This document shows positions 22,591-31,257 of a stretch of DNA of 35,455 nt, one piece after another (positions within the stretch are counted from its first letter, which is position 1; every line of letters starts with the position of its first letter). The notes beneath the pieces were generated by a model that was not told where the DNA came from, searched no databases, and was given only the letters and a program-made list of their open reading frames with translations. The stretch spans positions 1-35,455 of the forward strand of contig CAINDP010000177.1 in assembly GCA_903847405.1 (NCBI GenBank), written 5' to 3'. The position numbers and the translations under genes are program-made. This stretch comes from an uncultured Myxococcales bacterium. Lineage in GTDB: Bacteria; Myxococcota_A; UBA9042; DTJE01.

Positions 22591-23661
22591 ATGGAACGGC
22601 GAAGAAGTCGGTGGAGGGGAGGCGTCGCGGCAGCCGCGTTGGCGCTGATTGCCTTCGCGACCCCGGCGATGGCCCAGGAGGCCGGGGAGGTCGGCGGAGG
22701 CGCCGGGGATCTCCCGATGGTGTCGTCCGCGGCCGTGCCCGCGAACGGGATCAAGGCGGCGAAGTCGCCCTGGCGCGGCACGCTGCTGGCCATACGCACC
22801 GAAACGACCCTGCTGACGCTGCAGAAGGACGCGGAACTGACGTACAACCCGTACGTCGCGCTGAACTTCGAGGCCCGGCCGCGGTACCACTTCGGGGACA
22901 TCTTCTACCTGGCGCTGGACTTTTCGCTGACCCGCGAACTGACCAACGCGGACGACACGACCCGCCGGGGGGAAACCTGGCTGGGCGACCTGAACGTCGG
23001 GGGCGGGGCGCAGCGCTTCTGGACCATCCCCGGGGTCGGGATCGATCTGTCCGCGGACGTGCGCGTGGTCGCGCCGACCAGCAGGATGTCGCAGGCCCGC
23101 ACGATGCAGGCGGCCCTGCGCGGCGGGCTGACGCTGTCGCGCGATTTCAAGGTGCTGAAGGGGCTGTCGATCGCCTACGTCCTGAACGGGACCGGGTACT
23201 TCCATCGCCGGACGACCGCGGCGCTGGACGCGCCCCTGATCAGCGGGTGCGGCGCCAGCGACGGCTCCTGCGATCGCTTCCTGAACACCGGTCTGCGGAA
23301 TTCCCGGTTCCGCCTGGGGAACGGGCTGTCGATCAGCATGGATTTCCTGTCCTGGCTGGCGCTGGACGTTTCCGTCATGCACCGCCTGGACTTCCTGTAC
23401 CCGGCCGCCGACGGCGACCCGCGGATTTCCTACGTGCCGCAGGACCCGACCGATCGCCGGCATTCGCTGGGGTATGAAATCGAGTTGCGGTTCACGCCCA
23501 TGAAGAGCCTGGGGATCGGGGTCGGCATCAGCTCGATGAACCCGCTCCAGGCCCCGGATTCGACGGCCTACAGGCCGTTCGTGAACCGGTACACGATGGC
23601 GTACCTCGAATTGCGGCTGTTCGTCGACGGCCTCGTTTCGCAGATCAAGGGGGAGAAGTGA
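22591..23661 (+). CDS. Probable outer-membrane beta-barrel protein
   Basis: 356 residues. ATG 22591 follows AGGAGG closely (four bases). A Sec signal peptide (MERRRSRWRGG, then a hydrophobic Ala/Leu stretch, cleavage after AMA near residue 28) leads to a mature protein built from alternating amphipathic strands. These include YVALNFEARPRYHF, FYLALDFSLTREL, DLSADVRVVAP, ALRGGLTLSRDF and a final MAYLELRLFV. It ends with a short polar tail. That is the pattern of an outer-membrane barrel of perhaps 12 or more strands, but the family is not recognised. Its stop lies two bases before the ATG of the metzincin gene, so the two are made together. It may anchor, export or serve as a partner for that protease; this is inference. 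Confidence 0.8.
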   Translation: MERRRSRWRGGVAAAALALIAFATPAMAQEAGEVGGGAGDLPMVSSAAVPANGIKAAKSPWRGTLLAIRTETTLLTLQKDAELTYNPYVALNFEARPRYHFGDIFYLALDFSLTRELTNADDTTRRGETWLGDLNVGGGAQRFWTIPGVGIDLSADVRVVAPTSRMSQARTMQAALRGGLTLSRDFKVLKGLSIAYVLNGTGYFHRRTTAALDAPLISGCGASDGSCDRFLNTGLRNSRFRLGNGLSISMDFLSWLALDVSVMHRLDFLYPAADGDPRISYVPQDPTDRRHSLGYEIELRFTPMKSLGIGVGISSMNPLQAPDSTAYRPFVNRYTMAYLELRLFVDGLVSQIKGEK

Positions 23662-23663
23662 CC

Positions 23664-26600
23664 ATGAAGAAGACCAGTCTGTTCCTGCTGCTCATCGCCC
23701 TGCAGGGCCTCGCCGTCCTCGCAGGATGCGCGACGGAACGCGCGGCCATCGACCGCGTGCAGCCGAACGCCCTTCCGAAGTCGTTCTTCGTCGGGGCCGA
23801 CCTGGCGGACAGCCGGGACGACCCGGAATTCTGGTTCGAGGCGACCCTGGTCGACGTCGGCTACGGCGCGTCCCAGGACGGCCTGTTCACCTCGACCTAT
23901 GCCCAGCCCGTGGCCCGGATCAAGTGGGAAATCACCGAAAACTACCTGATCGGCCGGCTGGCGTACGAGCGCATCGCCGGGTCCGACGGCAAGGGTGTCG
24001 GCGGCGCGGTGCAGGACGGCGTGGTCGTCGCGACCTACGCCATCGAAAGCCACTTCGACATCACCAACGCCTACAACCCGACGACCGGCGAAAAGCTGAA
24101 CATCGTCGAGGAAAACACCTCGGACCGGCCGTGGAACCAGCGTGCCTACATGCACGTGAACTTCTCCCGGAACGAAAACACCGACAGCTACGACTTCGAC
24201 ATGCTGTCGCTGATCGGGGCGTACGGCGGCGTCACGTATGAGGCGCTGGCCTACGACGTGTCGGACCCGACCGACCCCGACGCGCCGCACTACGACCTGG
24301 AGGCCGGCTACTTCGACGTCACGAACAAGGCCTTCGCGAAGCCCGGCATGATCGACCTGTCGTCGCTGGGCTGGGGGACGGGGCAGTTCCCGGCCTGCTT
24401 CCTGGACGCGGACTTCGCGGGCGGCACCGGCCCGTCCGGCAGTTGCAGCCCCGTCGAACTGACGGTCCGCAGTTCGTTCCGCAAGGTCGTGGACAGCGAC
24501 TACGAGCCCGTGCAGTGGGACGGCTTCCGGTTCCAGGCCTACGGCGGCTTCACCACCGACCGGTACGGCTACTCGCGCAACTACGGCATGACCGACGAGA
24601 TGTGGCACCGGTTCCTGAACCGCTACCAGATCTGGGATCGCAGCCACTACTACCTGGATCCGGCCGCGATGACCGGCTCGATCGCCTGCTTCACGCCCGT
24701 CACGACGCCCTTCGGCGCCGACCCGCACCGGGACGAGGACGCGGACGGCACCGAGGACGAATGCGCCGCCGTCGGGAAGGGATCGCGCTGCGACGAGTTC
24801 CGCCAGCGGTGCACGCTGCCGTTCGTCGAGCGCACGCCGATCACGACGCCCTGGTACTACGCCAGCGGGTCCGACCCGTCCTACTTCGATTCGACCGAGC
24901 GTGCGACCAACGATTGGGACGTGGCCCTGCGGACCGCGGTCCGCACCGCCCAGTACGGCGAGTGCATGGGCACCGGCGGCGCGGACTGTGACGCGCGCTT
25001 CCCGATGTACCAGGGCCAGCAGGAAGAAAACGACGACGCGGTGCAGCTGGCCGTCGAGGTGGACGATTGCCGCCACGGCAGGGCGTACGCCGAAAAGGGG
25101 CGCGACGAGGGCGCCTGCGTGGCCCTTGCGGACGAAATCGGCGCCATCCGCGGATACTCCGCCGGGGTCGTTTCGATCGCGAAGATGCCCGAGATGATCG
25201 TGCTGTGCCACAGCCCGGTCGAGGCCGGGGATCCGGCCGCCTGCGGCCAGCCGCGCCTTCCCGCCGAGTTGAGCGCGCGTGGCTGCTACGACGCGTACAA
25301 GAGCGGCGACCGTGCCGCCATGGCCACCTGCGAAAAGGCACTGACCGTGCGCCGGGGCGACCTGCGCTACCACCACGTCAACGTCATCGAGGAAGCGCAG
25401 ACGCCCAGCCCCTGGGGCATCATGGTCGACGCCAACGATCCCCTGACCGGCGAAACCATCGCGTCCAGCATCAACGTCTGGTCGTACGTCACCGGGATGT
25501 GGTCCCGGGGCGTGGTCGATCGCCTGCGCTACATCGCGGGCGAACTGCAGACTTCCGACGTGACCGAGGGGCTGGACGTCGCCGAATGGTCCCAGGCCGC
25601 GGAGGCTGCATCGGGTGGCGGCGTGCTGCCCATGCTGACCCAGGAGGACCGCGCCCGAATGATCGCGGAGTTCGGCCGGGCGACCGTGGATCCGGGTGCT
25701 GCGTCCTCGACGACGGCCGCGGTCCCGCTGGATCCGGCGGTGGTGAAGGCGGCCCGCGCGTTGCGGGAGAATGCCAAGGGCATCCTGGCGACGGCGGACC
25801 AGACCTCGTCCCTGTCGTCCGTCTACTATGCCCGGGCGCAGCACGCCCGGGGCTCGGCGATGGAGGCCGAACTGCTGACGCCGATGGTGCGGCAGTTGAA
25901 CGGCGTCGAGGGCCTGCCGATGACCGGCGCCGCGCTGGAAGTGGCGTCGCCGTTCCGGGCGGGCAACCCGACGTTGCTGCGCGAAATCCGGCGCCTGCAG
26001 GAAAACGCGCTGGCGGCCCGGGGCGCCTGCATCCTGCGGGAAGCCGAGGCCCCCCTGGGTCTTGCGCCCCTGGGTGAAATCCTGCAGGCCAAGTTCGGCG
26101 CGTTCAACGCATCCGAATCCAAGGCGATCCAGGAAGAGCGCGCGACGCGGATGGCGTCCTACATTTCCCAGCGCTCGCACTCGTCCGTCATCGCCCACGA
26201 GATGGGCCACTCGGTCGGGCACCGGCACAACTTCGTGTCCTCGTCCGACGCCTGGAACTACCGGGCCCAGTACTGGCAGCTGCGCACCAAGGACGGGGCC
26301 GTCACGACCCCCTGCTCCACGTTGTCCGAAGGCGAAAACTGCGTCGGGCCGCGCTATTTCGATCCGGTCACGTCCAACGAGCGCACCAACCTGATCTGGA
26401 TGTTCATGACCTCGTCCATCATGGAGTATGCCGGCGAAACCACCCAGGACTTCATCACGCTGGGTCCCTGGGACTTCGCGGCCACGCGCAGCTTCTACGG
26501 CGACGTGACGGCGGTGTACCGGGACGAGTCGTACAATCTGGGCACCGAGCGCGCGACGATGGCCCTGTCCAAAATGGACAACTTCGGCGGCATCCTGGGC

Positions 26601-28466
26601 ATCACGCACCAGGTCGCCGGCGAAGACATCCACTATTCGGCGCTGCAGAAGAACCTGGACCTGATCACGGATTGCGTCGAGATCGATCCCAACGCGTTCC
26701 GGCCCGGCGCCTGGGACGGAGGGCCCATGGGCGAGTGGCACCCGGTGCTGGACGGCCAGTTGGTCCAGGTGGACGGCAGGTGGACGCGCTGCAAGCAGCC
26801 GAAGGTGGACTACGTGCGCTGGCGGGACCTGGTCAAGCCCGAGGGTTTCACCGGGTACTTCCGGTCCGATCGGGGCGTGGACGCCCAGAACCGCGTCCGC
26901 GTGCCCTACGGGTTCGCGACCGACCGGTGGGCCGACCTGGGCAACCTGTCGGTGTACCGCCACGACAACGGCGCGGACGCCTACGAAATCTTCGACTTCC
27001 TGATCACGCAGCAGGAAGTGAACCACATCTTCGACAACTACCGTCGCGGCCGCCAGACCTTCAGCGTCAAGAACGCCTCGAACCGGACGCTGACGCGCTA
27101 CAACGAAAAGATGCGCGACGGCGCCAAGGGCCTGACCCTGATGCGCAACATCTACCGGGACTTCGCGCTGGCGCAGGGCTACAACTTCGACCAGTTCTGG
27201 CCGTCGATCGCACCCCTGTTCTTCGGCGAAAACATCCTGGCGTCCAGCATGGTGTTCGACCACTTCACGCGGACGCTGACGCGACCCCAGGCCGGCGCCC
27301 ACTTCGTCGCCACCGGGACCAGTTTCCTGCAGCCGTCCGACGCCTATGTCGGAAACGCTGGCGCGACGCTGGTGTCGATCCCGAACGGCGCCACGGGCCG
27401 GTTCGGCGCCATCACCCCCGGCGGCCGGCCGGTCGAAAACGCGCTGGCGACGGGCATGGGCGAGTACGACAGTGACTACACGGTCAACTGCGGCTCGTAC
27501 TACGACAAGATGTGGGCGCCGATGCTGTTCAGCGAGTCGGTGGACAATTTCATTTCGGATTCGCTGGGCGACTTCGTGGACGCCCGGTACCGCGCGTGCT
27601 CGCTGGCCGACCTGTTCCCCGAGGGGTACCGGCGCCTGCTGGGCAACATGCTGACGGGCGACACGTTCCTGAAGGGACCGCGGGTCGAGGCGGACAGTTC
27701 GGGCAAGCCCCTTCTGGACGCCGCCGGCTTCCCGGCCAGCGGGCTGGCGTGGACCTCCTGGTGGGGCGACGCCCCGAAGGCGTGCTTCCCGGGCGGGGAC
27801 AGCCCGATCTGCACGTCGTTCGGCGCTGAAACCGACGGGCCCTTCGGCGGGCACAGCGCCGCGAACGTGGCGGTCATCGACCCGCAGGTCGGGTGGGAGC
27901 AGCAGAAGTTCCTGATCGCGATGACGCTGCTGTACCTGCCGGAAAACCAGAAGCAGACCTGGATCAACCAGATGCGCATCTGGGAACTGGGCGAGGACGC
28001 CGACCCGGGCTTCGCAAACCGGATCGAGTTCCACGATCCGTCCGGCAAGGTCTACGTGGCCAAGACGTCGGGCAAGGAAGTGATCTTCGGCAAGACCGTC
28101 CAGAAGGGCGTGGCGGCGCGCGTGCTGGAGTACGCGAACCAGTTGGTGGCCGCGGCGTATGAAACGCGGACGGACGGGGTTCCGGACAACGACGGCGACG
28201 GCGTCGGGGACTGGGTCCTGCCCGTGCTGAACGCCACGACCGGCGAGCCGGTGGTCCGGTTCGACAGCACCGTGTCGGCCATCAAGGACGGCTACGTCTA
28301 TCCGAAGGGCGTGCCGGGCTGCAACACGACGGACAATTCGTCGTGCACCTGCGCGGCCAACCGGGCGTGCGTGGAACTGTCGGACTATGTGTCGGTGCCG
28401 TTCTTCTTCCGGCAGGCGATGCACGACTACGGCCTGGTCGATCCCAGCCCGAAGGGGATCTACTGA
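23664..28466 (+). CDS. Very large metzincin-type zinc metalloprotease lipoprotein
   Basis: 1600 residues. ATG 23664 follows the previous stop by two bases and has GGGAG eight bases upstream, inside that gene. The N-terminus ends in LAGC, lipidated at Cys22, so it is anchored to a membrane, probably the outer one. The zinc site is H845-E-M-G-H849-S-V-G-H-R-H855, an H-E-x-x-H-x-x-G-x-x-H metzincin motif followed by NF. It is followed about 65 residues later by SSIMEY, whose Met920 would be the Met-turn. This combination matches the DUF4953/DUF5117 'Met-zincin' group, though those are usually about 800-900 residues, so this one has large extra parts. Acidic calcium-loop-like motifs occur (DEDADGTEDE near residue 355, DNDGDGVGD near 1510). 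It overlaps nothing and ends six bases before a convergent transporter gene. The substrate is unknown. Confidence 0.92.
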   Translation: MKKTSLFLLLIALQGLAVLAGCATERAAIDRVQPNALPKSFFVGADLADSRDDPEFWFEATLVDVGYGASQDGLFTSTYAQPVARIKWEITENYLIGRLAYERIAGSDGKGVGGAVQDGVVVATYAIESHFDITNAYNPTTGEKLNIVEENTSDRPWNQRAYMHVNFSRNENTDSYDFDMLSLIGAYGGVTYEALAYDVSDPTDPDAPHYDLEAGYFDVTNKAFAKPGMIDLSSLGWGTGQFPACFLDADFAGGTGPSGSCSPVELTVRSSFRKVVDSDYEPVQWDGFRFQAYGGFTTDRYGYSRNYGMTDEMWHRFLNRYQIWDRSHYYLDPAAMTGSIACFTPVTTPFGADPHRDEDADGTEDECAAVGKGSRCDEFRQRCTLPFVERTPITTPWYYASGSDPSYFDSTERATNDWDVALRTAVRTAQYGECMGTGGADCDARFPMYQGQQEENDDAVQLAVEVDDCRHGRAYAEKGRDEGACVALADEIGAIRGYSAGVVSIAKMPEMIVLCHSPVEAGDPAACGQPRLPAELSARGCYDAYKSGDRAAMATCEKALTVRRGDLRYHHVNVIEEAQTPSPWGIMVDANDPLTGETIASSINVWSYVTGMWSRGVVDRLRYIAGELQTSDVTEGLDVAEWSQAAEAASGGGVLPMLTQEDRARMIAEFGRATVDPGAASSTTAAVPLDPAVVKAARALRENAKGILATADQTSSLSSVYYARAQHARGSAMEAELLTPMVRQLNGVEGLPMTGAALEVASPFRAGNPTLLREIRRLQENALAARGACILREAEAPLGLAPLGEILQAKFGAFNASESKAIQEERATRMASYISQRSHSSVIAHEMGHSVGHRHNFVSSSDAWNYRAQYWQLRTKDGAVTTPCSTLSEGENCVGPRYFDPVTSNERTNLIWMFMTSSIMEYAGETTQDFITLGPWDFAATRSFYGDVTAVYRDESYNLGTERATMALSKMDNFGGILGITHQVAGEDIHYSALQKNLDLITDCVEIDPNAFRPGAWDGGPMGEWHPVLDGQLVQVDGRWTRCKQPKVDYVRWRDLVKPEGFTGYFRSDRGVDAQNRVRVPYGFATDRWADLGNLSVYRHDNGADAYEIFDFLITQQEVNHIFDNYRRGRQTFSVKNASNRTLTRYNEKMRDGAKGLTLMRNIYRDFALAQGYNFDQFWPSIAPLFFGENILASSMVFDHFTRTLTRPQAGAHFVATGTSFLQPSDAYVGNAGATLVSIPNGATGRFGAITPGGRPVENALATGMGEYDSDYTVNCGSYYDKMWAPMLFSESVDNFISDSLGDFVDARYRACSLADLFPEGYRRLLGNMLTGDTFLKGPRVEADSSGKPLLDAAGFPASGLAWTSWWGDAPKACFPGGDSPICTSFGAETDGPFGGHSAANVAVIDPQVGWEQQKFLIAMTLLYLPENQKQTWINQMRIWELGEDADPGFANRIEFHDPSGKVYVAKTSGKEVIFGKTVQKGVAARVLEYANQLVAAAYETRTDGVPDNDGDGVGDWVLPVLNATTGEPVVRFDSTVSAIKDGYVYPKGVPGCNTTDNSSCTCAANRACVELSDYVSVPFFFRQAMHDYGLVDPSPKGIY

Positions 28467-28472
28467 CCTGAT

Positions 28473-30131
28473 CTACCCCAGCGCGATCAGCACGATCACC
28501 TGAGCCAGCACCACCCGCAGCAGCATCGTCAGGGGATAGACCGTCGCGTAGGCGATCGACGGCGAATCGTCGCCGACCAGGTCCGTCGCGTAGGCCAGGG
28601 CGGGCGGGTCCGTCATGCTGCCCGACAGCAGGCCGCACAGGGACACGTAGTCCAGCTTCTTCCACCAGCGGGCGACGAAGCCCACGACCAGCAGGGGCAC
28701 CAGGGTGATCAGCGCCGCCAGGCCGATCCACTTCAGGCCGTTGCCGCCCGTCAGGACCTCGACGAAGCGCTGCCCGGACTTCAGGCCGACGCAGGCCAGG
28801 AACAGGGCGATGCCGAACTCGGCCAGCAGTTTCTTGGCCGCGTTGGGGATGTAGGCCAGGAAGGGGCCGATGCGGCCGAAGCGCGACAGGAGGATCGCGA
28901 CGACCAGGGGGCCGCCCGCCAGGCCCAGGCGCACGGGCGCGGGAATGCTGGGCACCGCGATGGGGATGCTGCCGACGACGACGCCCAGGGCGATGCCGAA
29001 GAAGACCGGGATGATGTGCGGGCGGTCCAGGTTGCTGACGGCGTCCCCCAGTTCCTGGGCGGCGGTGGCGGTGGTCATTTCGGTGCCGACCAGCATCAGG
29101 CGATCGCCGAACTGCAGGTGCAGGTGCCGGGTCGGCGTGAACTCGACGCCCGAACGGGTGACGCGCGTCACGATGACGCCCAGGCGCTCCTCCAGGCCCA
29201 GGTCGTCGAGGGCCTTGCCGGCCATCTCGGGCCGGGTGACCACGACGCGGCGGATGTAGATCGCGCTGGGCAGCTTGGGCAGTTCGATGTCGCTGAAGCG
29301 GCCGACGATCGTCTTGAAGCGCTCGATGCGTTCGTCGGTGCCGATGACGTGGAGCACGTCGCCCGGGACCAGGCGAACGTCGTGCCCGGCCAGCATCTGG
29401 GCGCCCCCCCGGAACACGCGGCTGGCGACGACGCCGCGGCCCGCCAGTTCCAGGACCTCGTCCACGGCCTTGCCCCGCAGGTTTTCGTTCGTGATTTCGA
29501 CGTTGCGGGTGGCCAGGGGGCGGACGTTGCGGCTGCGGGCGCGGCGGAACTCCTCGGCTTCCTTCTTCACGTCGATCTTGAAGGCCTTCCGGACCAGCAG
29601 CATCGTCAGGATGATGCCCAGGATGCCGAAGGGGTAGGCCACGGCGTAGGCCATGCCGACCACCTGGGACGCGTCGATCGGGGCGGCCGGGAGTCCCGAC
29701 AGGGCCTGCTGTGCGGCGCCCAGGCTGGGGGTGTTGGTGACCGCGCCGGACAGGAGGCCCACGGCGGCCGGGAAGTCGACGCCGGCCAGGAGGGCGATGC
29801 CCACGGCGATCGCGGTGCCGCCCAGGACGATGGCCATGGCCAGCAGGTTCAGGGTCAGGCCGTCGCGCCGCAGGCCGGAAAAGAAGCCGGGACCCACCTG
29901 GAGGCCGATGGCGTAGACGAACAGGATCAGCCCGAATTCCCGCACGAATTCCAGGATTTCCGGCGAGAACGTGACGTCGAGGTGGCCGAAGGCGAGTCCC
30001 ACGAACAGCACGCCCCCGACGCCCAGGCTGATGCCCGCCACCCGCAGTTGGCCCAGGGCCAGTCCCAGGCTGATGACAATGCCCAGGGTCGCCACGGCCG
30101 CGGCCACGCCATGAAGGGGAAGGAAATCCAT
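28473..30131 (-). CDS. AAE-family transporter (AspT/YidE/YbjL-like) with two TrkA-C domains
   Basis: 552 residues, the usual length for the YidE group. It is an inner-membrane protein with two bundles of about five to six helices flanking a cytosolic pair of TrkA-C (RCK-C) domains at about 205-290 and 295-375, where LRGKAVDEVLEL and PGDVLHVIGTDERIERF are typical. Each transmembrane half has the family signature near a re-entrant loop: SGAVTNTPSLGAAQQAL in the first half and SGSMTDPPALAYAT in the second. Characterised AspT exchanges aspartate for alanine; for YidE-like members the substrate is not established. ATG 30131 is chosen by GGAG eight bases upstream. It lies 88 bases downstream of the racemase gene but has its own promoter at 30178-30206. 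Confidence 0.92.
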   Translation of the reverse strand: MDFLPLHGVAAAVATLGIVISLGLALGQLRVAGISLGVGGVLFVGLAFGHLDVTFSPEILEFVREFGLILFVYAIGLQVGPGFFSGLRRDGLTLNLLAMAIVLGGTAIAVGIALLAGVDFPAAVGLLSGAVTNTPSLGAAQQALSGLPAAPIDASQVVGMAYAVAYPFGILGIILTMLLVRKAFKIDVKKEAEEFRRARSRNVRPLATRNVEITNENLRGKAVDEVLELAGRGVVASRVFRGGAQMLAGHDVRLVPGDVLHVIGTDERIERFKTIVGRFSDIELPKLPSAIYIRRVVVTRPEMAGKALDDLGLEERLGVIVTRVTRSGVEFTPTRHLHLQFGDRLMLVGTEMTTATAAQELGDAVSNLDRPHIIPVFFGIALGVVVGSIPIAVPSIPAPVRLGLAGGPLVVAILLSRFGRIGPFLAYIPNAAKKLLAEFGIALFLACVGLKSGQRFVEVLTGGNGLKWIGLAALITLVPLLVVGFVARWWKKLDYVSLCGLLSGSMTDPPALAYATDLVGDDSPSIAYATVYPLTMLLRVVLAQVIVLIALG

Positions 30132-30177
30132 GGTTGCGCTCCGTCGGGGGGGGGCGGTGTCCGTGCACCGGCGCGTC

Positions 30178-30206
30178 TGTGTAGCGCGATGGCGGTGCGG
30201 GGTCAA
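30178..30206 (-). promoter_or_regulatory. Promoter of the AAE-type transporter gene
   Basis: On the minus strand, TTGACC (30201-30206), a 17-bp spacer and TACACA (30178-30183), in the gap after the racemase gene. The -35 box is good and the -10 box weak. The predicted leader is about 40 bases. Confidence 0.4.
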
Positions 30207-30219
30207 GCCGGGACGGGGG

Positions 30220-31098
30220 TCAGGAAGGGGGCGTCCAGGGGGACAGGCGCACCTTCCGGGCGTCGATGGGGCGTCCCAGCAGCCGGGCCCCCAGGTCGCT
30301 GAAGCGGCCGGCGTCGTCGGTGGTCCAGAACTCGGTCGAGGCGCTCCGGGACAGGCGTCGATCCATGTCGGGATGGCGATGCAGCCAGCCCTCCAGCCGC
30401 TCGGCCACGATCGGTCCCTGGGACAGCAGGGCGACATCGGGCGGAACGATGCGGCGGATGCCTTCCATCAGGACCGGGTAGTGGGTGCAGGCCAGGAGGA
30501 TCCGCGAGGGAGGTTCGACGTCCGGCGCGAACAGGGGATCCAGGTACCGGTGCAGGAACCACTCGGGGCCCGCGCCCTCGGTTTCGCCGGCCTCGACCAG
30601 CGGCACCCACAGGGGGCAGGCCTGCTGGACCAGGCGCAGGCGCGGCGCCAGGTGGGCCAGTTCGATGCGGTAGGAATCCGACGCGACGGTTCCCTGGGTC
30701 CCCAGGATGGCGACCCGGCCCTCGGTGTCCGACGGGGGGGTGACGCCCGGCAGCGCCCCCGGGGGCAGGCCGGCCAGCGCTTCCACGGACGGGCGGACCA
30801 CGCCCAGGACGCTGCGGTCGGGACGGTAGCGCGGAAGGTGCCGCTGCTGCAGGGTCCGCAGGGCGCGTGACGACGCGGTGTTGCAGGCGACGACCACCAG
30901 GGGGCAGCCGGCCTCGAACAGGGCCTCGACGGCCTCCCGGGTGAACTCGTGGACGACGTCGAACCCCCGGGTGCCGTAAGGGGTCCGTGCGCTGTCGCCC
31001 AGGTACAGGTAATCGTAGTGGGGCAGGCGTTCCAGCAGCGAACGGAGGACCGTCAGCCCCCCGAACCCCGAGTCGAACACGCCGATCCGGCCGTCCAT
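30220..31098 (-). CDS. murI: Glutamate racemase
   Basis: 292 residues, cytosolic. It interconverts L- and D-glutamate to supply D-glutamate for peptidoglycan. The frame is open far upstream, but ATG 31098 is preferred: AGGGAGG is just before it and the sequence then starts MDGRIGVFDSGFGGLTVL, the family N-terminus. Catalytic residues are visible: Asp9 in FDSG, Cys72 in VACNTASS, and the pair Cys204/His206 in LLACTHYPVL. GDSARTPYGTR near residue 34 is also conserved. The protein is slightly longer than the E. coli-independent average of about 265 owing to a Pro/Gly-rich insertion near residues 108-125 (GLPPGALPGVTPPSD). It is followed by a transporter gene and is divergent from a histidine kinase gene. 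Confidence 0.96.
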   Translation of the reverse strand: MDGRIGVFDSGFGGLTVLRSLLERLPHYDYLYLGDSARTPYGTRGFDVVHEFTREAVEALFEAGCPLVVVACNTASSRALRTLQQRHLPRYRPDRSVLGVVRPSVEALAGLPPGALPGVTPPSDTEGRVAILGTQGTVASDSYRIELAHLAPRLRLVQQACPLWVPLVEAGETEGAGPEWFLHRYLDPLFAPDVEPPSRILLACTHYPVLMEGIRRIVPPDVALLSQGPIVAERLEGWLHRHPDMDRRLSRSASTEFWTTDDAGRFSDLGARLLGRPIDARKVRLSPWTPPS

Positions 31099-31121
31099 GG
31101 GCCTCCCTCGTCCACCGCCCG

Positions 31122-31127
31122 ATTGTA
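31122..31127 (-). promoter_or_regulatory. -10 box of murI
   Basis: TACAAT on the minus strand, 23 bases before the ATG at 31098, a good match to the sigma70 -10 consensus. No convincing -35 hexamer is found at 16-18 bases; TTGCCT lies 23 bases upstream. Confidence 0.35.
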
Positions 31128-31173
31128 TCCGGTTGCCGTCGAATCCGACCAGGCAACGATGAAAATTGGGGGC

Positions 31174-31203
31174 TTGACCCGAGGAGCCGCGGGGCGATAT
31201 GGT
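31174..31203 (+). promoter_or_regulatory. Promoter of the histidine kinase gene
   Basis: TTGACC (31174-31179), an 18-bp spacer and TATGGT (31198-31203), giving a leader of about 48 bases to ATG 31258. It is divergent from the murI -10 box about 50 bases away. Confidence 0.45.
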
Positions 31204-31257
31204 ACCCGCGACTCGAGCCATACTGTCGTCCCGCGGGCCTGTCGTCGCGGGAAATCG

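Noticed and set aside
30949-31257. Upstream extension of the histidine kinase frame
   Set aside because: It runs through the promoter and the opposite-strand murI start, and its composition is not coding-like.
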